Positions 22,528-34,524 of a stretch of DNA of 64,000 nt are shown one piece after another; positions within the stretch are counted from its first letter, which is position 1; the number at the start of each line of letters is the position of its first letter. Where the stretch lies: positions 39,318,916 through 39,382,915 of the forward strand of contig NC_067127.1 in the NCBI RefSeq assembly GCF_021347895.1, in the 5' to 3' direction. The stretch is from Acanthochromis polyacanthus (taxonomy: Eukaryota > Chordata > Actinopteri > Pomacentridae). The notes beneath the pieces were generated by a model. It was not told the DNA's origin. It searched no databases and worked only from the letters and a program-made list of their open reading frames with translations. Made by a program: the position numbers and the translations under genes.

Positions 22528-22983
22528 TTGTTCATCTTAACAGACATAAAACAGGAGATGCATTGCCAGATTTATTGTCAAATCATGTAAATTAAAAAAA
22601 GGGTTATGTGTCATTTATACAGTGTGAATAAACTTCGGGATTTTGCGTACAAATAATCAGAATTTCTGGTGAGTAAAATGTTGCTATTTTCCTAAATAAT
22701 ATTGCGATTTTATTCAGTTATTATTGATGCTTTTTTATGTGTGTGGCAGCTGTCGCTGCAGTAGGAGACTTGCGCATCCCGGGTTTGTTTCTTCAGTAAA
22801 AGAGTTTATTGTGGCTACATGAGTTATCTGTCTGGGATTCAACGCCTCTATACTCCATTTCTGCATAAGAGGAGGTTTTTATAGCCATAAAATAGTTATT
22901 GTGGGGTGATTGATTCATACGGAGCACCGCTGATGGCCTAGGTGTCAAATGCATGGCCCGCCACTGATACAGTGAAAGTAAAC
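22528..22983 (-). mobile_element. Tc1-like remnant, copy 2 (5' end), with a small insertion
   Basis: It aligns to 44552-44683 of copy 3 ('gataattttggtcatctt', 'aaagggttatgtgtc', 'agtaaacttctgggttcaac'), which is the terminal region of the Tc1 element seen in reverse. About 340 bases (22632-22968) are inserted, flanked by an imperfect repeat of ATACAGTG and following bases. Together with 17111-17777 it shows that the L1 and hAT lie inside the Tc1. Confidence 0.65.
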
Positions 22984-24345
22984 TTCTGGGTTCAACTGTC
23001 TGAATTTCATGAGAAGGAAAAGGCTGGTAAACTCACAATGCTCAAAAGTATTATTCTCTACCAAAGAAAATGCTGCTCTTTACCTTCCTGAACAACTTGC
23101 TTGAAAAACAAGACTTTTCTTCCGTTACTTATCTTCATCACCATGTAAGACATTTTCAGAAAGTATGATCAGCAGCTAGTTCAGCCTCAAACAAAGAACA
23201 AGCAGCTTCCTAGCAGTCCACCATTATATCCTCAGTACAGCTGCTTCTGCAGAGCTACATCTCTCCAGCCATCGTCACCTGGCTTTGGTCGGCCCATCTA
23301 ACCAACTGGAGCAACTTTAGACATTTTAAAGGACAAATGAATGATAATAATGTTACAGTGGTATGTTTCTCACTTTTTGTGAAGAATCCATGTTTCCGCC
23401 GTTGTTGAGCTCAGACTAAATAGCTGCCAACATTCCTCTGCTCCTCCGTCAGACTCTCCTCCTCCTGCCAATCACCTGTCACATCAAACACATCTTCATT
23501 AGGATACCACTCTATACACAAGTGTCAGAGTGTCCCATATGTTCATCAGCCAACACAGAGGACACATTTCAACTCAATAGTTCACTTTTAGCTCTTTTCA
23601 GTTTCACCTAAAACTGATACAAATGAACTTAAACTGTTAAAAATAAGGAACACAGACAGAAAACAGACATGGAAAAAGAGAATAAAGAGAACATAAAGAT
23701 GCTACTGCAGGTGATTCAAGACAGGAATGCTGGTAGAAAACTGTTCATGCTGTAAGTTAGTGAATGTATTTTACTGCTCAGTGTTCTGTTTAAAGGCAGC
23801 TCTCACTCTCTGTTCTTTGCACTCTCCCATAGTGTCAAGTGTCCTCCCACTTTCAATGACAGGCGATTCTCAGTGATGATTTTTCTCACAGTTTCTGCAG
23901 TTTCCCCACTTGAAAAAGGATGTTTCATCTACCCAGGGTTTGAGCAGGACTCCACTCATCAATCAGACAGTTGCTTTCTTTCTTTTCCCTCTTTTATTTT
24001 GCAGTGGTCACAAATTCATGAGATACAGAGGTGGCAACTTCCATAAGTCCATACTTTTAGCTGATAGATTAAGGTGAAAAACCTTTAAACAGAACACAAA
24101 AGGACAATGTTCACATTTCTGCATTCAGCAAATAGTAACAACCATTCCTCATGGACATTTTCACCACATTGGCAAATGCTACTCCACTCAGTTTATGTTT
24201 GTCAACCTCAACACCACATAAACTGAAGCGACAAATCATGGCATGAGCAATATTCAACCCAATACTATACCACACATGAATTTATCTGCATTTTAAAGAG
24301 TTGATTTTAAATCACAGTTGAACAAATTACTCTGAGCATTTTTAT
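22984..24345 (-). repeat. Duplicated ZNF intron/upstream segment, copy 2
   Basis: About 90 percent or more identical by eye to 44690-46040. It contains no convincing exon on either strand. Homology resumes after the copy 3 hAT insertion at 47995. Confidence 0.7.
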
Positions 24346-24559
24346 CAAAATTTTTTAACCATTTTATACTTTTTACTTCATGGTTTTAAAATTATTTAAA
24401 GTGCATAAAGTGCTTTTAAAGTGCAATCCTTTCCAGATCCAATAAATAAATAAAGGGCATCGTAAAAACCCACCATTACAAACAGGATGAATTCACTGGT
24501 CTTAGCTGGAACCCTCTAATTAGCATCAATTAGCCTGCAATCTTATTTTCAACTGAACA

Positions 24560-24945
24560 ATTACAAAACACACGGCAATTATTGGTAAACAGACAAAGTT
24601 TACAGCAAGCCGCTCGTGGCTGATCTCCGTGGCTAATGCTAATGCTAACACATACTGCAGTGGCACACATCGGCAGCTTAAACAGTCTTTTAGAGTCTCC
24701 ACAATTCTGCTCTTACCGGCTGCAACCCGGATTTTGGAGATGAAGGCAATCCTGCACAGTTTGCCGCAGATCTTGATGCTTTCCCAACAGAAACTCACGG
24801 ACACTTTGTTTGAACTCGGTCATTCATTCTCAGTTCCTCCTCAGTGCTACGTGTGTCCCCTTTTTTTGCCGCCGGTGGCAAACCTGAAGCCGCAGATTGT
24901 TTCCGCCCCAGCTGAGTGTAGGACCTGTGCGTAAATGCTTCTCCT
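24560..24945 (-). promoter_or_regulatory. Candidate promoter/first exon of ZNF copy 2
   Basis: A conserved CpG-containing block matching 48200-48584. On the minus strand a well-formed donor (CAGCCG, then GTAAGAGC at about 24714) follows a transcribed-looking stretch. No reading frame is open in both copies, so a 5' untranslated exon is more likely than a coding one. Homology between units ends at 24945/48584. The link to the finger exon about 9 kb downstream is inferred from synteny and strand. Confidence 0.35.
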
Positions 24946-27660
24946 TTGAGTTTTCAGCTCCTTCCAGTTTGACTTGACACATAGACTGCTTTGCACTCTG
25001 TGTCACCTGTACCTTCAGAGTTCTGAATAAAAGAACAAAAGATTTATTGCAAAGAACAAAAAGGTTTTGCCTCCACAGCAGCTTGTTATGAAAATGATTG
25101 TATTTGATGATTGAATGTTCTTATTCATTGTAATACTGTGTGATGTGTGCTAAAAGAGGAACAAGGACACGAGCTATCATCAATATTATTTCATCTTACA
25201 TGTCTAATTTAAAAAAAAATATGACATTATATAAATATGCACTACTGTTCAAAAGTTTGTGGTCATTTAGAAATGTTTTTTTCTTTTGCAAATTTTGGAT
25301 AATTGGTGGCCTTAAAAAAGAACTGAATTATCATTTGCATGAAACGAAGCCAGGAGACATCATGATGTGACTGGTTCAGCAGGCTTTGAGTGACACTGAA
25401 TTAAACTTCTGCTTCAGGAAAACATGAAAGCTCTAACCAGCAGCCATTAATCGTCACAGGAGACTTTTTCACTGATCTTGTGTTGTATTTGGTGAATTTA
25501 CCATGTTGTGTATTTGTACTTTCTCTGTGTACTTCACTGACAGTAATCTAACCACTGAGAGGTAGAACTGCTAAAAGTGTTTGAAGTTAAACACAGCAGT
25601 GTGTATCTGGTTCAGACAGAATTAATCCTCATGAAATGTGTGTGTTTCATGTAGTAACATAATAAGGTTTTGTTTGAATGGTATGTTTCATTTTACACAG
25701 GACCTGAGGTGTTGTTCATATTGTGTGTGTGGTTGTGTTAATTGTGTGTAGTGATCTGAAATTCTGAGCCCTGTTTTCAAAACCGTGCTTAAGCAATCTT
25801 AAAAAAAAATGTAATGCTAATGTTTCACAGATGAGACTGACAGCACATATCTACAGCCAGCAGCCAGTTAGCTTAGCATAAAGTCTGGAAACCACACACT
25901 GAGATAAATAAAAGTGCTAACAGGAGCTAAAATGGTTCCTAACAGTCATGCTACTGAGAAAACACTTAAATTCCACAGAAAATCTTCCATCTAGATTATA
26001 TTTAATTCCAAAAAAGTTTAAGAGAAAATACCGCTGGTATTTACAACATAAAACAGATGAGAAGTGAACGAAAACCTCCACATTACTTGGTGATTGCTAT
26101 TTGTTGTGGTCTGTATCCAAAGCTCTGGATGCTAGAAAGCAAATCTCATTCCGAAATCACGCGAGCTATCGTGCGATTTCTCATGAAATCGCATGTTTTC
26201 TCGTGAAAACGCCCCACACTTTTCGCTAGCTGAGCTGCGAAGCTGCCTGCCTGGCTAAATACTGGAGCTATGTCGAAAATTCATTTCTCCATCACTCACA
26301 TGTATGAAATGACAAATGAAAACAGACCTCAGGTTGAAAAAAAAAAGAAGTTTCCCTTTAAGTTCTGGTGTTCTTATAAAACGTCATCAGTCAGAGACCA
26401 AGTCCTGATCCAGTTCAAAGCAGCATCTGATCCAGAACCAATGAAATACCTGGATGTGTTCTGGCTCCGCCCACATTATGGAGGATCATCAGACCAGACA
26501 AGTGAGGACTTGGAACCAAATATCCCAGAATGCATTTAGACCAGCAGCAAAGACCGAGGAGGAAACTTTCAGAGGAAACACAAGTATTTTGGGAATACTG
26601 CTGTTATTGTGACACAAAATGTAGTTTTCAGATGATTTGAGATGAGAAAGTGGTTGTAAAAACGTCCAATCTGTGGTCAGTTTATCCAGATGAAGCTGAT
26701 TAAAAATGAGCTCCAACGGTTTCAGAGATGTGAGGTCCAGGTTAGACAGCTATGATGGACGGTCAGCCTCACTGTAGAGCTCCTTATCTGGACCAGACTT
26801 TACAATCTGCTGCTCTGACGCTTCTATAGCGTTTAAACAGGATATTAGTAGTTTATGTTGATCTAACCGTCACACTTTGACCTCACACTTTATTTTTATT
26901 GTTCAGAGAAAAATCAGTTTGAAAGAAGTTCATGTTATAACTTTATTTTGTTCATGTTTTACTCAGTCACTGACTGTAATAATAAGAACAGATATAAATT
27001 AAAACACAAAATATTATTTTGAAGTTTTGTTTCTGAGTCTTCAAGACAAAAAATAAGTATTTTTTGTTCCAGTCTTTGTAGTTCTTTATATTTGCTTTAA
27101 GGGCATATTTTAATTGAACATAATTGAAAATGGCGAGAAAAAGATCAGAACAAAAATAAAAACATTAGTTTTACTGCTTTACAAAAGATCTTTTTTCTAT
27201 TTTCATTTTAACAATTCATTTTTGCCATGGAAGAGGATAAACATTGTCCAAATAAAAAAAGCTGTGATTATTCAACATGGAAAATTAAATCCCACTTTTC
27301 AACAAATAAGCAAACAAACATGAAGATCAAAGTGTGTTATTAGTCATTTATTAAATGAAAACAGTTATAATAGTTGAAACCCACAGGCAGAGCAAATAAA
27401 ACTGGAGAAAGATGTATTAAAAAATCATTGATCTTGCTCTGGAAAAATCAACCACTGCAATGAAAATAAAAACTCAGTTAGACATTGATTACAGCACAAG
27501 ATCTGTTCAAAGAATTTAGACCATGAAAGGGTTAAAATACACCAAAATGTGAGGAAGACCTCCTTTAATGGCCAAACAGAACATTTATAACATTGAACAG
27601 GCTGAAAAATGTTTATTTACAGAGTTAAATGTAATGTGGATAGTCCTGGTGGTTTAAATT
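24946..27660. other. Intergenic, no supported gene
   Basis: AT-rich sequence with no exon or transposase signal. A short fragment at about 25233-25300 ('actactgttcaaaagttt') resembles the end of a Tc1-like MITE common in fish. Short open readings (for example 26270-26539) lack any family pattern. Confidence 0.5.
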
Positions 27661-28000
27661 CTTGAAGAAGTACACTGATGGAGATGTCAGAGTCTGAAGC
27701 TGGGGCCTCATACATGCACTGTAGAAGGAAACATATGACAATTGAAAGCATCACTCACATCCTCTATATCAAAGGTGAGTGCCTGTGCAGAAATGACATG
27801 ATATTCAAATCAGGACTTTCTCACGTGCTTATTATGAGATCATCAGTTAAACATCATCTCTTCTTATTTCATAGATTGCCACTGCAGAAAAGAGTCAAAC
27901 GTTGTCAGCAGGATTTGAACCTGCGCGGGGAGACCCCAATGGATTTCTAGTCCATCACCTTAACCACTCGGCCATGACAACTCCTGTCCTACTGCTTTCT
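27660..28000. repeat. Unit 1 of a local tandem duplication carrying tRNA-Ser
   Basis: About 340 bases repeated at 29000-29345 ('gtctgaagctggggcctca', 'atgcactgtagaaggaaac', 'tgacatgatattca'). The unit carries a tRNA-Ser sequence on the minus strand. The copies differ by substitutions and small indels. Confidence 0.75.
27900..27981 (-). tRNA. tRNA-Ser (anticodon AGA)
   Basis: 82 nt. The acceptor stem GTTGTCA pairs fully with TGACAAC, with G as discriminator. A box TGGCCGAGTGG, anticodon in GGACTAGAAATCC, long variable arm (TTGGGGTCTCCCC) as expected for serine, and T arm GCAGGTTCAAATCCTGC. Every stem is intact, so the gene looks functional. The plus-strand reading across it is an artefact. 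Confidence 0.9.
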
Positions 28001-28239
28001 CTTCTGTGTGATGAAAGCGCAAAATTTGGCTTCACATACAATCATCTGTCGTGTTCCCACCCTTGCTTTACGCATTTATCTAATCACTTAAATATTGGAG
28101 CTCCGTCTCTCCCTGTTGCTCCGTGCAGCTCTCCTGAGGTCAGCAGAGTCTCTGCTCACCTGTTGGTGGAGGTTAAAGTTGGTGGGTACTGGAGGACAGG
28201 CTTGGTGGTCAGAAAAATGCACACAACTTTTCATCCCCT

Positions 28240-28307
28240 ATCATCTCCATTAAGTCCAGGGACACCAGGATCCAGAGCCCAGAGTGATGACCATTACACC
28301 ATGGAAC
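28240..28307 (-). pseudogene. tRNA-Gln-like pseudogene
   Basis: On the minus strand GTTCCATGGTGTAATGGT matches the 5' half of tRNA-Gln, and an anticodon-like CTG follows (GGGCTCTGGATCC). The T arm (expected GGTTCAAATC type) and 3' acceptor strand are missing. Probably a truncated tRNA pseudogene or a relic of a tRNA-derived repeat. Confidence 0.6.
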
Positions 28308-28783
28308 TTCCTCCACTGTCCTCCACCTCATCTTCTCATCTGACAGAGATCATCAAACACAGTACTAAGTTATAACACAACAACAGAACAAAATAAAGTT
28401 AGTTTACCCTGTATAATTCCAGTGCACCAAAGGACAATCTGAAATCAATACCAGCAGTTCAAAATATAATACAGGCTATAAACAACAAAATGACTCTAGC
28501 CAAAGTCTGAAAAGAAAGTTATAAAAAAGACTGCAGACCATGAGAATGTGGAATCAATAGGCTCATCAATATCACTTTCCCATTATGTGGAAGTTGTTTC
28601 GAGAATGATTCAAGATTTAGTTTCATTTTCATCAGGTTGTTTTGCTGTAGAAAATACTCAGATGTAGTGTGTCGTGACAGAGATCAGGGCTTCTGGCTGA
28701 TGTTCATTTCCTCCCTTTTCTCTGCACCTACTTCTCTTATCCGTTTGAACTCCTGAGAGCACACAAAAACAGTCCATTTCATA

Positions 28784-28855
28784 GCGATGGTGGTATAGTG
28801 GTGAGCATAGCTGCCTTCCAAGCAGTTGATCTGGGTTCGATTCCTGGCCATCGCA
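28784..28855 (+). tRNA. tRNA-Gly (anticodon TCC)
   Basis: 72 nt. Acceptor stem GCGATGG pairs with CCATCGC, a compensated variant of the usual vertebrate GCGTTGG/CCAACGC, followed by A. D arm TGGTATAGTGGTGAGCA, anticodon loop CCTTCCAAG, T arm CTGGGTTCGATTCCTGG with two G-U pairs. I see no TTTT terminator in the next 60 bases, which leaves some doubt about expression. Confidence 0.85.
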
Positions 28856-28999
28856 TGTGTGCTGGTCATGAAATGTTGTGTGCTTAATGTTTGTGACGGT
28901 TTAACAGACACAACTAAACACTTTGTCACAGAATGTGAATAGTATCATATTCTGTATTGTTTCTGTTTCTCAGTCTGAAGGTTGAGCTTTGTGTCTTGC

Positions 29000-29345
29000 A
29001 GAAAGAAACTGATGGACATGTCATAGTCTGAAGCTGGGGCCTCAAACATGCACTGTAGAAGGAAACGTGTAACAATTGAAGCCATCACTCACATCCTGTA
29101 CATAGAAGGTGAATGACTTTGCAGAACTGACATGATATTCAGACTTGCTCATAATAAGATCATCAGTTAAATATCATCATCTCTTCTAATTTCATAGATG
29201 GCCAGGATTAACTGTTTGGAGGGGATTTTCAACCTATGTTTTACTGCCACAGCAGAAAACAGTTCAATGTTTTCAAACCTGCATGGGGAGACCCCAGTGA
29301 ATTTTTAGTCCATCACCTTAACCACTTGGCCATGAGAACTCCTGT
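29000..29345. repeat. Unit 2 of the local tandem duplication
   Basis: Diverged copy of 27660-28000, including a decayed tRNA-Ser sequence. Confidence 0.7.
29262..29339 (-). pseudogene. tRNA-Ser pseudogene
   Basis: The minus strand keeps the D arm (TGGCCAAGTGGTTAAGG) and variable arm (GGGGTCTCCCC), but the anticodon region has become GGACTAAAAATTC. The T arm reads GCAGGTTTGAAAACATT and the acceptor stem no longer pairs. It is the decayed partner of the intact gene at 27900-27981. Confidence 0.8.
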
Positions 29346-29359
29346 GGTACTAATTTCTG

Positions 29360-29445
29360 TTCTCCATCTATCCATCCATTTTCTTCCACTTATCCGGGGC
29401 CGGGTCACGGAGGCAGCAGGTGAAGCAGGTCGTTCCCACACCGCT
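29360..29445 (-). mobile_element. RTE/Rex3-like LINE 3' tail fragment
   Basis: In reverse it reads 'ctgctgcctccgtgacccgg', 'ccccggataagtggaag', then an ATGG tetramer tail. This is the same 3' end as the element at 59715-60336, so a heavily 5'-truncated copy. Confidence 0.6.
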
Positions 29446-30294
29446 GTGCACAGCGCACACACTGCACACCCAAAGTCAGCTGATCTCATGTGATGCAGAT
29501 TTGCTCCTTGATCAAGTGACATTTGTCCGGATTTTTGGCACGAGTGGCGTCGGATCAGCACCGCAGCTGGATGGCCCAATTTACATACCCAGCACAGCTG
29601 ATACTCACAAGAATAACTTACTAAAATTATATGCACTCCTGTTATTAAGTCCAGTTCAGTCTGTTAATGTTAACCGTTTCAAACTAACGTTAATAGGTGT
29701 GCTGCAACTTAAATAACAAGCTTGAAATTTACCTGTCCCATTGTCCCCTTTAGTATTTTTTTCTCTACTGTAAATCTTCTGTCTAAGAATAAATCTGAGG
29801 CTGCTGTTCTTTTTTTTTTTGTTGTCTGTAAATCCGCTCAAAAATGACACCAACCAACCATGGCGTCATTACTTAAGCTTCATGCAATTTTTTTCTTCTT
29901 TGTGACTGTGACCATCACCTGCCCTCATGGCAAATTAACCTATCATGTTTATTTCAAGCTGTTTCCTACATTATGCCATTGAGGGCTGTGCACACCCAAG
30001 TGAAACATAAAACAAACACAGGACAGACAGAAAGGTGAGGCATAGACAGTGTTCTGAGAGAAAAGGTGCATTCTATTTATTTGTGCTCTTTAATTCTCTG
30101 AGGCTGCTGTTCTGAGAATGAGCTACTAAAGCTTTTTCTGAATAAATCAATAAAGATCCATTTATGGAAAGATGTGATGAAGGCAGTTTTGTCTTGAATT
30201 ATATTCAACAATATAACATATTTGACCACTTTTAGATGATTATTCTAACTTTAATAGACTAAAGTTAAGGCTATATACTTAATTTCCAGTAAGT

Positions 30295-30357
30295 GGTACA
30301 GCCCCTCCTATATTTTTATGTATGTGGCCCTCAGTGACAAAAGTTTGGACACCCCTG
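30295..30357. mobile_element. hAT (Charlie-like) terminus
   Basis: It ends with AAAGTTTGGACACCCCTG, whose reverse CAGGGGTGTCCAAACTTT is a typical hAT-Charlie end, preceded by 'tggccctcagtgac'. The other end was not found. Confidence 0.5.
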
Positions 30358-30359
30358 GG

Positions 30360-33300
30360 GTAAGGACAGGAGGAGGAGGAGAAGATGAGGGGGATGGGTA
30401 TTTGACTTGGGAGAGCTGAATTTGGAAGTGGGTGTGAGCATTTACATAAATGGCTAATCTAAGTTTACTTTACCTCCATTTTCAATCCATAGAAACATAC
30501 CGTGGAGCTGTCTGGCAAATGTTGCTCCAAATGTCAACCACTTCTTCTCCCTGTCAAGAACTGCTGCTAATGCTTTGACCGGCATGGCACAGAAATTCCT
30601 AGATTTAACTTACCAAGACAAAGTGACCTGCACAACAGACTTGGACATTGGATTATAGCAGCGTTTTAGAGGTCACATGATCTGCTTGGATCTAGGATCA
30701 CGTAAAGACTTTTCTTCTAGTCACCTCTTGCTGACAGGGCTGGGCAGCTGCTGGGAGGTCCAACTAGGACATGTTGCAAGTTTGGTGGTGGGACGAGTGA
30801 TTGCATGTGGCTTATCTAAGCTCACACACTCATACATGCAGCCACACACACCTACTTAGCATTTGTTCAGTGGATCATGGATCAACAAGCACAACAGGTT
30901 TGAGAGTTTTGCAATGAGTGCTGGAAGTGAAAAATTTGTTTTGAGGGCTTGTTGTGTTGTTGTGCATCAGTCAAAATACAATAGGTTTATAAATCTATTT
31001 TTAAAAAAAGTTGAAATAAAAGAAAGAAATCAATGGTAAACAGTATGACACATTTTAAGGACTTATTAAAAAGGATTCACTAGATAAATGGAATAGAAAA
31101 AATGACTTTAAATTAAGTGAATAAATGTAGACACAAGCTTCTTTAGAGTAAATCAGGCAGTTAGCAGTTCTAAAGCAGTAACAAGATTAAAAGCATGAAT
31201 ATTAATGTCCCAGAATGATATGTTAGTGGTGTAATATAATACAACATTGTGCACCAACACAAAGCTTTCACTAAATGTTCATTTTGTAAATGTTTATAGT
31301 GTAGTACCACATTGTATAGCTCTGTCTGGGAAAAATTAGCATGTTAAAGATCAATGAAGTAGAAAAACATGAACTAAAATGAAGTGAAGTTTTTTTTCTC
31401 TACTGTAAAGTTTAATTGTTTCAAACTGGATCCTGAAGAAACATTCACTCATCTTGTGTGCACTTCTGCTGTATTTACAGCTAAATGACAATAAAGCTTG
31501 ATTTAATTTGATTTTGATTTGAATAAAAGTGCAAACACGTTTCATAAAGGTAAATAAGGTATAAAGGTATAAGGCAACTTAGGCCAGATTTGAATAGAAG
31601 TGATCCCTTAAAAACACACTACAAGTCCATCTTCTACAGGGGATCAGTTCTGACATAAACCACTGATCAAACATTGCCCACTGTGCTGCACAGCACACTA
31701 GCAGAGGTCCAAAGTTAGACTCATTCAAAGGGCTGCACTGATTCTATATCTGTCACTTGTATCGATTTTACTGCTGATTATCTGTCAAACACGTCTACCA
31801 CCTCCAAGCTATCATGCTCATGTGATTTTGTCAATCCTTTTGAGTAACTCTGATGTTTGCAACCCCAGCCCCCGCCGTTGTGCTAATTCAAACAATTTCA
31901 AGGACAAAGGATGGGAGCCTATTGTATCACACAAGCAGCAGTGCAACGGATACGGTGCCAGAGGGGCACAGTTGTCAAGGATTAGCGGCCGTCACAGGCG
32001 CAGATGGATGTATCACCTCCCAGCACCGCTGATGAGTGCCTGAGTAGGACAACTGCCCCAAATGAGCTTTAAGCAGAACTTTAGATGCAGTCAAAAGATT
32101 TGAAGTGAAATAAGGAACCAACCAGAGCATGTTGGGAGGATGAGGGACAACAAAGAGAAGAGGGTCGCTTTCTGATTGACCTGTTGCTCTGCACAAACCT
32201 GTGGCTCAGCACATGCATGATGCAGATTTAGCCCCTGAACAACCACTTTAGTTCATAATGCTGGTTTTCAATAATAACTGTGGTGAAGACTGGAAGTTTT
32301 TGCACTATTTTTGGTTTTCATATTAGCCAATATTCCACATACTGAAAAAATACATTTTTAAAAAACTTTTTTAAAACTGCAATAGTTCATCATTTTACAG
32401 AATTACAAATAATAACTCGGAAAAATCCCAGATTTATTTTAAAAATTCACATATTAACTGTGAAAAACAGGCTGCGCAAAATGTCCACATCAAAAGTCTG
32501 TTTTTTTTTAAATTGTGATTTGTTCTTTTATAACATTTGGCTGTAAAATAGTACCAACTGAATTAAATGATTGAAATCAACAAAACACACAAAAACTACA
32601 AAACACAACATTTTAAAGATATCCAAATCCTAAAAATGTAACATTTTATTATCTTACACAATTTTTAAATTGTAAAATAAAAACATTCTACATATTCTAA
32701 AACTGTTTTACATAACTTCACTTTTTTTGTTAAACTACCAATAATTTCCAGTAAAATCCTAGAAAAAAGTATTAATTTACATGTTGATTGTAAAGAGAAA
32801 CACACAAAAATGATATTTTATACAAATAATAATTTATTATTATATAATGTGTGAATGTAAAAATGCACTTTTATTTCAAACTAAAAATTACAGATATTTG
32901 CTGTTATTTTACTTTAAAAAAACATACAGATTTTAAAAGTTTTTTAATTGAACTTTTAAAACTATCACCTTAATTAAATACATGAAGTGATCCAAACAGA
33001 ACATTAACATTGTGCCTTCTGTGCGTCCATACTATAGAACTAGCTGTCCCTCAAACACTGAATCTTGTGACTAGTTAGTCTTATTTATAGGGGAAAAAAC
33101 CTTCCCAACACCCAGGTCTTTTCACATTCCTGAGAGGAACCCACCCCCTTTCTAAAACAGAGAGATCTTATGGTGACAAATCTTCAAACCAACTTCCTCC
33201 TCTTCCTTTCAGCTGCAGTAATGGCCCAGTGAACTGGATTCTCTCTGTCCTGACTCACATCCTCTGTGCCATAACATTTATGCTGCCTATTCAGAAGCTG

Positions 33301-34199
33301 CTACATGAATCACAGCAGGCACCAGCTCAGCTCATCACATCCTGACTAATAGTCTGAATATTAGTCTGGGATGATGTGATATCAGAAACCATATCTTACT
33401 GGAAAGCCACCACACGTACACACTGCTGTTTACAATGTTCATTCTCGTCAACTTTGGCGCTGCTTGAGCACGAATCTGGTTAAGAATCTGACAAACCGAG
33501 GTGTTGACAGTCGATGTCTCATCCACGCTTTTAAGGCCTTGTTGTTCTCTCTGCAGCCAGGCCATACTTATCTCACACAAGAAACTGTATGTGAGCAGAA
33601 ACAATCGGCTTGACTGAGTGCATTCCCACCAAGGTGTTAGGTTACATGGGCCTGGTCTATTTCAAAGATGACATCAGCAAGAAGGGACTTTGCAGCATTA
33701 TCTTTGTCACTCAGCTTTTGAGAAATGGCACATCAGTCACCAATTCATGAATTTCTGGCATGACGTTGCGATATCAGGAAATAACCCGAGGCCACTGCAG
33801 GATAATACTGAGATTACATTTATTACAAATGCTAATAAAAATCCACACTTAATCAATTCTCACCGTGAAATGATTTAAAGTGTCCCATCCAGACTGTGGA
33901 AACTTCACAGCAGACGGTGAAAACGAAGCATTTCATTTACATGTGAAGAAATAAATCTCATCCATAAGTGATTGTACATTCATTCACCGGCTCACACACC
34001 ACCTACTGGATTTTTAAAAAGCCACAATAATACAATTCGCCGAACAAAGAAAATGGTAATCCACGAGTCAGTGTGACTGCATGGGTGGGATGAATCTGAA
34101 ACGACCTGAGAATGACTCTGAGGAATTTTCACACCAAAAAGCTCCAGGAGAGCCAGACTGAAACAGCAGCCTATAATCTGTGGGTAGTGCAACTGAAAC

Positions 34200-34200
<1 letters not shown>
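30360..34200. other. Intergenic, no supported gene
   Basis: AT-rich non-coding sequence without recognisable exons. About 31490-31530 ('gacaataaagcttgattt') looks like a retroposon tail. A poly-A run follows at 34209-34230. Confidence 0.5.
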
Positions 34201-34231
<31 letters not shown>

Positions 34232-34451
34232 TTTTGTGGGGACAAATACGAATAAAAGATGTTAATGATGCTCTTTAAAAAATAGAGTAGGCTACTATTT
34301 ACAAAATACTATTTTTTAACTGTCCCATATCCAACAAGTGCTTTATTTTCCCCTGTTGTATAAGAATGAATGTGGCAGCTGTATGTGTGTGCATTAAGCA
34401 CTCTGAAAGCAAAGAAGGTAAACAAAGACTGAAGCACATACACATGCATGT

Positions 34452-34454
<3 letters not shown>

Positions 34455-34522
<68 letters not shown>
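34455..34522. repeat. CA dinucleotide microsatellite
   Basis: An almost uninterrupted CA run of about 34 units. It generates spurious Cys-Val readings on the minus strand. Confidence 0.95.
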
Positions 34523-34523
<1 letters not shown>

Positions 34524-34524
34524 C

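Noticed and set aside
26270..26539. 89-codon plus-strand reading after an ATG
   Set aside because: No conserved motif, an AAA homopolymer inside, and no splice or paralog support.
27902..28375. 157-codon plus-strand reading beginning MSAGFEPARGDPNGF
   Set aside because: It runs antisense through the tRNA-Ser gene; such readings are a well-known false protein prediction.
28684..28929. 81-codon minus-strand reading
   Set aside because: It crosses tRNA-Gly in reverse and has no other support.
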